Under the pieces are notes generated by a model. That model had not been told where the DNA came from and made no database searches. It saw only the letters and a program-made list of their open reading frames with translations. DNA of 14,877 nucleotides from Janthinobacterium lividum (GTDB lineage Bacteria; Pseudomonadota; Gammaproteobacteria; Steroidobacterales; Steroidobacteraceae), in the NCBI GenBank assembly GCA_943327025.2, contig CALPVO020000015.1, forward strand, positions 1 to 14,877. The letters run 5' to 3'. This document shows, piece after piece, positions 8,473-14,877 of the stretch. Made by a program: the position numbers and the translations under genes. Positions within the stretch are counted from its first letter, which is position 1, and the number at the start of each line of letters is the position of its first letter.

Positions 8473-10008
8473 ATGTCCATCAAGGCATCCGAAATCAGCG
8501 AGCTGATCAAGGCCCGCATCGCCAACTTCGACGCCGGCAGCGAGGCCCGCAACACGGGCACCGTGGTCAGCGTCACCGACGGCATCGTGCGCATCCACGG
8601 CCTGGCCGACGTGCGTTACGGTGAAATGATCGAATTCCCGGGCAGCCTGTTCGGCCTCGCGCTGAACCTCGAGCGCGACTCGGTCGGTTGCGTGGTGCTC
8701 GGCGAATACAAGGGCATCTCGGAAGGCACCTCGTGCAAGAGCACGGGCCGCATCCTCGAAGTGCCGGTCGGCCCCGAGCTGCTCGGCCGCGTCGTTGACG
8801 CGCTGGGCAACCCCATCGACGGCAAGGGCCCGCTGAACGCGAAGCAGACCGCCCCCATCGAGCGCGTGGCGCCGGGCGTTATCTTCCGCAAGAGCGTGTC
8901 GCAGCCGGTGCAGACTGGCCTCAAGGCCATCGACGCGATGGTGCCGGTCGGCCGCGGCCAGCGCGAGCTCATCATCGGCGACCGTCAGACGGGCAAGACC
9001 GCGGTGGCCATCGACGCCATCATCAACCAGAAGGCCACTGGCGTTAAGTGCATCTACGTCGCCATCGGCCAGAAGCAGAGCTCCATCGCCAACGTGGTGC
9101 GCAAGCTCGAAGAGCACGGCGCCCTGGCTCACACCATCATCGTCGCCGCTTCCGCCTCGACGCCTGCCGCCATGCAGTACCTCGCTCCCTACGGCGGTGT
9201 CGCCATGGGCGAGTACTTCATGGACAACGGTGAAGACGCTCTCATCGTTTACGACGACCTCTCCAAGCAGGCCGTGGCCTATCGCCAAATCTCGCTGCTG
9301 CTGCGCCGCCCGCCGGGCCGCGAAGCCTACCCCGGCGACGTGTTCTATCTCCACTCGCGTCTGCTCGAGCGTTCCGCTCGCGTGAACGAAGAGTACGTGG
9401 AGAAGGCCACCAACGGCCGCGTGAAGGGCAAGACGGGTTCGCTGACGGGTCTGCCCATCATCGAAACGCAGGCTGGTGACGTGACCGCGTTCGTGCCGAC
9501 GAACGTCATTTCCATCACCGACGGCCAGATCTTCCTCGAGACGGACCTGTTCAACTCGGGTGTCCGTCCCGCCATCAACGCCGGCGTTTCCGTGTCGCGC
9601 GTGGGCGGTGCTGCCCAGACCAACATCATCAAGAAGTTGGGTGGTGGTGTGCGTCTTGCGCTCGCCCAGTACCGCGAGCTGGCTGCGTTCTCGCAGTTCG
9701 CTTCGGACCTCGACGAAGCTACCCGCCGCCAGTTGGAGCGTGGTGCTCGCGTTGTGGAACTGATGAAGCAGAAGCAGTACGCCCCGCTCTCGGTTTCCGA
9801 GATGGCGCTGTCGCTGTACGCCGTGAACGGCGGCTTCTTCGACAAGGTGGACCGCAAGAAGGTCGTGGACACCGAGACCGGCCTGCTGGCTTTCGCCCGC
9901 AACAACTACGCCGAGCTCATGGCCACGGTAGAAGCCAAGCCCGACCTCTCGAAGGACGTGGACGCTGGCTTCAAGAAGCTCTGCGAGGAGTTCTTCGCCA
10001 CGGTGTGA
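8473..10008 (+). CDS. atpA: ATP synthase F1 subunit alpha
   Basis: Alpha is the non-catalytic nucleotide-binding subunit of the F1 hexamer, and contributes the arginine finger to the catalytic sites. The protein is 511 residues. The P-loop GDRQTGKT is at residues 169-176 and the arginine finger is Arg376 in [11 protein letters not shown], both at E. coli numbering. Other landmarks are [12 protein letters not shown] (257-267) and [21 protein letters not shown] (about 276-296). I chose ATG 8473 because GAGGA (8461-8465) sits 7 nt upstream and [13 protein letters not shown] matches the family start; an in-frame start at 8428 would lie across the hairpin region. A 65-nt gap with a hairpin leads to atpG. 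Confidence 0.98.
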   Translation: MSIKASEISELIKARIANFDAGSEARNTGTVVSVTDGIVRIHGLADVRYGEMIEFPGSLFGLALNLERDSVGCVVLGEYKGISEGTSCKSTGRILEVPVGPELLGRVVDALGNPIDGKGPLNAKQTAPIERVAPGVIFRKSVSQPVQTGLKAIDAMVPVGRGQRELIIGDRQTGKTAVAIDAIINQKATGVKCIYVAIGQKQSSIANVVRKLEEHGALAHTIIVAASASTPAAMQYLAPYGGVAMGEYFMDNGEDALIVYDDLSKQAVAYRQISLLLRRPPGREAYPGDVFYLHSRLLERSARVNEEYVEKATNGRVKGKTGSLTGLPIIETQAGDVTAFVPTNVISITDGQIFLETDLFNSGVRPAINAGVSVSRVGGAAQTNIIKKLGGGVRLALAQYRELAAFSQFASDLDEATRRQLERGARVVELMKQKQYAPLSVSEMALSLYAVNGGFFDKVDRKKVVDTETGLLAFARNNYAELMATVEAKPDLSKDVDAGFKKLCEEFFATV

Positions 10009-10021
10009 CCCGGTGCCCCGG

Positions 10022-10039
10022 CGCGGCTTTCGGGCCGCG
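10022..10039 (+). other. Hairpin in the atpA-atpG gap
   Basis: CGCGGC (10022-10027) pairs with GCCGCG (10034-10039) around TTTCGG; an outer G-U pair could extend it. It starts 13 nt after the atpA stop and has no T-tract. It is probably a stability or processing element, but this is inferred. Confidence 0.5.
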
Positions 10040-10073
10040 TCTGACACCCCCACACTGCACAGGAAGCTGAAAG

Positions 10074-12399
<2,326 letters not shown>

Positions 12400-12441
12400 C
12401 GGCAAGCGTCCTCCTTCAGCACTGCACAGGACCCAAGCACC

Positions 12442-12870
12442 ATGGCATCCAGCATCCACGTCGACATCGTCAGCGCCGAGGGCGAGATTTTCTCCGGCTC
12501 GGCGGCGATGGTGTTCGTGCCGGCAGCGGCAGGCGAGCTGGGCATTGCGCCCCGCCATGCTCCGCTGCTGACGACCCTCAAGGCCGGCGAAGTGCGCGTG
12601 CAGCCCGCTGGCGGTGGTGAAGAGCAGTTGTTCTGGGTCGGTGGCGGTGCCATCGAAATCCAGCCGCATCTGGTCACCGTGCTCGCCGACACTGCGGCAC
12701 GCGCTAAGGACCTCGACGAAGCTGCAGCCCAAGCCGCCAAGCAACGTGCTGAGGAAGCCCTCAAGGACCGCAGCGGCGAGATGGACTTGGCCGAAGCGCA
12801 GGCAGAGCTGCTCCGCGCCGTGGCGCAGCTGCGCGCCATCGAGAAGCTGCGGAAGATGAAGCGCGGCTAA
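12442..12870 (+). CDS. atpC: ATP synthase F1 subunit epsilon
   Basis: Epsilon binds gamma and the c-ring and can inhibit ATP hydrolysis through its C-terminal helices. The 142-residue protein has the N-terminal beta-sandwich (IHVDIVSAEGEIFSGSAAMV, LGIAPRHAPLLTTLKAGEVR, GGGAIEIQPHLVTVLADTA). A two-helix Ala-rich C-terminal domain follows from about residue 92, ending LRAIEKLRKMKRG. It is complete (E. coli 139). CAGGA at 12427-12431 is 10 nt upstream. It is the last gene of the operon; a strong terminator follows 38 nt after the stop. Confidence 0.97.
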   Translation: MASSIHVDIVSAEGEIFSGSAAMVFVPAAAGELGIAPRHAPLLTTLKAGEVRVQPAGGGEEQLFWVGGGAIEIQPHLVTVLADTAARAKDLDEAAAQAAKQRAEEALKDRSGEMDLAEAQAELLRAVAQLRAIEKLRKMKRG

Positions 12871-12908
12871 TGCGCGCGCTGTAGAAGGGAGTGAGCTTCC
12901 AGCTATTG

Positions 12909-12935
12909 AAAAAGGCCCCTCACGGGGCCTTTTTT
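12909..12935 (+). terminator. Rho-independent terminator of the atp operon
   Basis: AAAAAGGCCCC (12909-12919), loop TCAC (12920-12923), then GGGGCC (12924-12929) and a run of six T (12930-12935). The GC stem is perfect and the A-tract mirrors the T-tract, so it could also act on transcripts of the minus-strand genes arriving from the right. Confidence 0.92.
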
Positions 12936-12956
12936 ATGGCGGTTGTTATTGGGTAT

Positions 12957-13000
12957 CTAGGAGCGGGCTTGCCCGCGACCAGGCCCGCGACTAGGCCTAG
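12957..13000. repeat. REP-like palindrome with a 12-nt tandem repeat
   Basis: CTAGGAGCGGGCTTGCCCGC (12957-12976) contains the perfect stem GCGGGC/GCCCGC around TT, with a GGAG head. It closely resembles REP elements of Pseudomonas as I know them (GGAGCGGGCTTGCCCGCGA). It is followed by GCCCGCGACCAG (12971-12982) and GCCCGCGACTAG (12983-12994), a 12-nt tandem repeat, and by the perfect palindrome CTAGGCCTAG (12991-13000), which contains the stop codon of the minus-strand gene. The position between convergent genes is typical for REPs. Genome-wide copy number cannot be judged here. Confidence 0.6.
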
Positions 13001-14115
13001 CGCGCGTACTTGGCCACGCGCTCGCCGGTGAAGGCGCCTACGTACAACGCGCGCCCGAGTTCGACGGCGATCGTCGCGCCATTGATCACACCTGCCGGCG
13101 CGTCGATGAGCGTCTTCACCGGCAGCAAGCCGCCAGCATCCGCGCGCAGCCCTATCTCCATGACGCTGAACGGCGATTCGCATTGCTCGCCCACGCCACC
13201 GCTGCCAAGGCATGCCGGCACGTACGCAACGCTCGGCCCGCCGGTCGCCAGCACCGTCCCGCGCGGCGTCAGGCTGAGGTTGTCCGGCGAGATTGGCAGC
13301 CCGACACGGCCGGTCACTGTGCCTTGCTGCAGGTCATACGCGATGACGGCGCGACCGGTCCACGAGGCAAACGCCAATTGGCGACCGCCGCGCGTGACGA
13401 CGACGCCGTTCGGGGTTGCTGCCTCGGTGCCGGGCAGACGGCGGAAGCCACCTGGTTGGATGTACGCCAGCAGGTAACCGGTCACTTCGCCGCTGAGCAG
13501 TCGCGTGAGTCCGTCCGGTGCATTGAAGTGGCGCTCGTCGCCAATGATGCTGACCACGAAGCCGCCGTCGGATAGGCCTGCAACATCATTGGGGTGCTGG
13601 TTCGCCGGCAACGTGGCACAGCCCTGCCAGGTCAGCGTCAGGTCCGTGCCGCGCATGGTCACCGCAAAGGCTTCAATACTGGTACGCGAACCTTGGTTGA
13701 CCACTAGCAGCCGCCAGCCGCCCCGGGCCGTTCGTGCAAGGCTGAGGCCACCCCACGACGGCGCTGGGTCCGGCGCGACGCAGTCCGGCGTGCCCCAGCG
13801 GCGGGCTCCTTCGCGCGGTCCCTCCAGCGATGCCGCCGTCACGGCGCCGGTGCGCGTGTCCAGCACTGCTAGCCGGCTCATGCGGCTGCTGCCGGGAAGG
13901 CGGAATTCCGAGAGCAGCAGCGCACTGCCGCCAGGCAAGGGCTCCATGTCTTCCGGCGCGCTAACGCCCGTGAGTACCTTGGGCACCTGTGGCTTTGCCG
14001 CCATCTCGAGCAGCTGCGGCGTTGCCGCCATAGCGACGTGGGGCGCAAGGGCCGCGGTGCCCACGCCGACGAGGCGTACCAGGCAAATCAAGCTGGCATA
14101 GGTATTGGCTCGCAC
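12997..14115 (-). CDS. Secreted paraoxonase/SMP-30-like six-bladed beta-propeller protein
   Basis: With the GTG at 14115 the protein has 372 residues and a signal peptide (MRANTYASLICLVRLVGVG, cleaved after VAMA, residue 30). The mature part resembles paraoxonase (PON) and SMP-30/gluconolactonase propellers. Matches to PON1 calcium ligands are visible in order: APEDMEPLPGG (Glu55, Asp56), HPNDVAG (Asn176, Asp177), TPNGVVV (Asn236) and SPDNLSL (Asp278, Asn279). The PON1 dyad histidines seem absent: PHGIS is SWGGLS here (Gly122) and VVNHP is VVNQG (Gln141). Lactonase or esterase activity is therefore uncertain. GGAG (14127-14124) is 8 nt from the chosen GTG. An in-frame GTG at 14151 overlaps the upstream stop (GTGA) and would add 12 residues. 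It probably shares an operon with the PQQ dehydrogenase. Confidence 0.8.
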   Translation of the reverse strand: MRANTYASLICLVRLVGVGTAALAPHVAMAATPQLLEMAAKPQVPKVLTGVSAPEDMEPLPGGSALLLSEFRLPGSSRMSRLAVLDTRTGAVTAASLEGPREGARRWGTPDCVAPDPAPSWGGLSLARTARGGWRLLVVNQGSRTSIEAFAVTMRGTDLTLTWQGCATLPANQHPNDVAGLSDGGFVVSIIGDERHFNAPDGLTRLLSGEVTGYLLAYIQPGGFRRLPGTEAATPNGVVVTRGGRQLAFASWTGRAVIAYDLQQGTVTGRVGLPISPDNLSLTPRGTVLATGGPSVAYVPACLGSGGVGEQCESPFSVMEIGLRADAGGLLPVKTLIDAPAGVINGATIAVELGRALYVGAFTGERVAKYAR

Positions 14116-14147
14116 CCGGGCAACTCCACTTTTAGGGCTCGCGAAAG

Positions 14148-14877
14148 TCACCGACTGTCACGCGCGCGCTGGCGCAGATAGTGCCGGAGTGCTTCCACTT
14201 GCGCGTCGTCTAGTTCCTCGTACTTGGGCATGCCGCGCAACTCCAGTGCGCCTCCTTGCACCACGCTACGGAAGCTCGCGGCGGACAGCCCCACGGGGGA
14301 TGCCCGTAAGTCCGGCGCGAAGCCGCCAGCCACACCCGCCAGACCGTGACAAGCGTTGCAGCGCCGCGCATACAGTGTTTCGCCTTGCGTGACCAGTTGC
14401 GGGTTGATGACCATTGCCGGGTCGTCCACGGGAATGGCACGAGAGGGTGGCGGGGTAGGTGGCAGCACAGCTGTCCCATCGAGCACAAAGGTGAGCGCAC
14501 GGTGCGGGTGCACCCGCGCTTGCCAGCCGTGCTGCGCGCTCAGAGAACCCAGGAAAGCCGGGCCTGCTGCACCCCACCCAGCGACCACCGTGACGTACTG
14601 CTTGCCACCCGCGGCGAAGGTGATGGGTGCGCCGCTGATGCCCATCTTCGCGTCGAATGCCCAAACGCGCTTACCGCTGTCGGCCGCATAGGCGTTGAAC
14701 TGCCCATCGGCCTGGCCTTGAAACACCAGATTGCCGGCGGTAGTGAGCGTGCCGCCGTTCCATGCTCCGGGCGTGGGAACGCCCCAGATTTTTTTCTGCT
14801 GCAAGGGGTCCCAAGCGATCAGTTCGCTGGTGGCCGCATCCGAAGGTGCATCGGCGGTGAAGTCCTGTACCCCGGTG
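14148..14877 (-). CDS. PQQ-dependent quinohaemoprotein dehydrogenase, C-terminal part (5' end outside window)
   Basis: The frame is open from the stop at 14148 to the window edge, so only the last 242 or so residues are seen. The first part (SELIAWDPLQQKKIWGVPTP, then WNGGTLTTAGNLVFQGQADG and GKQYVTVVAGWGAAG) is the final part of a PQQ-binding eight-bladed propeller. A proline-rich linker follows, then a class I cytochrome c domain with the haem site CNACH (codons 14360-14346) and a likely axial Met in LRGMPKY (14231-14229). This combination is that of type II quinohaemoprotein alcohol dehydrogenases, which oxidise alcohols in the periplasm and pass electrons through haem to the respiratory chain. 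The substrate is not readable from this part. The paraoxonase-like gene follows directly. Confidence 0.92.
   Translation of the reverse strand, partial: TGVQDFTADAPSDAATSELIAWDPLQQKKIWGVPTPGAWNGGTLTTAGNLVFQGQADGQFNAYAADSGKRVWAFDAKMGISGAPITFAAGGKQYVTVVAGWGAAGPAFLGSLSAQHGWQARVHPHRALTFVLDGTAVLPPTPPPSRAIPVDDPAMVINPQLVTQGETLYARRCNACHGLAGVAGGFAPDLRASPVGLSAASFRSVVQGGALELRGMPKYEELDDAQVEALRHYLRQRARDSR

Noticed and set aside
14116..14151. GTG at 14151 as the start of the PON-like gene
   Set aside because: Not excluded, since it makes a GTGA overlap with the upstream stop. The GTG at 14115 is preferred because it has GGAG 8 nt upstream and gives a normal-length signal peptide.

Overview
The window is GC-rich chromosomal DNA from a bacterium, most probably a gammaproteobacterium. 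The main evidence is the order rsmG-parA-parB followed by a complete nine-gene F1Fo ATP synthase operon (atpI-B-E-F-H-A-G-D-C) with closely E. coli-like subunits. AtpD, for example, keeps the beta-subunit P-loop, DELSEED and the [13 protein letters not shown] stretch. I cannot name a genus from the sequence.

Left edge (1-1413): the 3' part of an isopenicillin N synthase-family 2OG-Fe(II) oxygenase on + converges on, and overlaps by 46 nt, a PepSY membrane-protein gene on -. That gene diverges from the next unit across only 34 bp, which appear to carry a shared, symmetric -10 element. The next unit (1414-5439, +) is a tightly overlapping four-gene operon: a secreted or periplasmic TPR protein, rsmG (16S rRNA m7G527 methyltransferase with an unusual Ala-rich repeat insertion), parA and parB. 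Overlaps of 4, 4 and 1 nt imply translational coupling.

Centre (5440-12935, +): a well-formed sigma70-type promoter (TTGAAG-17-TATACT) opens the atp operon. Its roughly 120-nt leader contains a terminator-like hairpin plus T-run and a competing hairpin, so it could be an attenuator. The genes follow in the classical order: Fo assembly factor I, then a, c, b (Fo), then delta, alpha, gamma, beta, epsilon (F1). Structured RNA lies in several intercistronic gaps, most strikingly three consecutive hairpins between atpE and atpF. A U-rich stretch precedes atpE, as expected for the most highly translated subunit. A strong hairpin/T-tract terminator follows atpC.

Right edge (12957-14877): a REP-like palindrome lies in the convergent gap. 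Beyond it, on -, are a secreted paraoxonase-like (PON) six-bladed propeller protein and, upstream of it, the 3' end of a PQQ-dependent quinohaemoprotein dehydrogenase carrying a C-terminal cytochrome c domain. These two look like one periplasmic oxidation unit. The PON-like protein keeps all seven expected calcium ligands but appears to lack both histidines of the classical PON dyad.

Most of the window is conserved housekeeping sequence and I see no clear new multi-gene system. The points most worth a second look are the divergent symmetric promoter, the repeat insertion in RsmG and the recurring 12-nt tandem duplications, the atp leader and intercistronic RNA structures, and the dyad-less PON-like protein. 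No gap exceeds about 210 bp, and I found no tRNA, rRNA, CRISPR array or insertion sequence.
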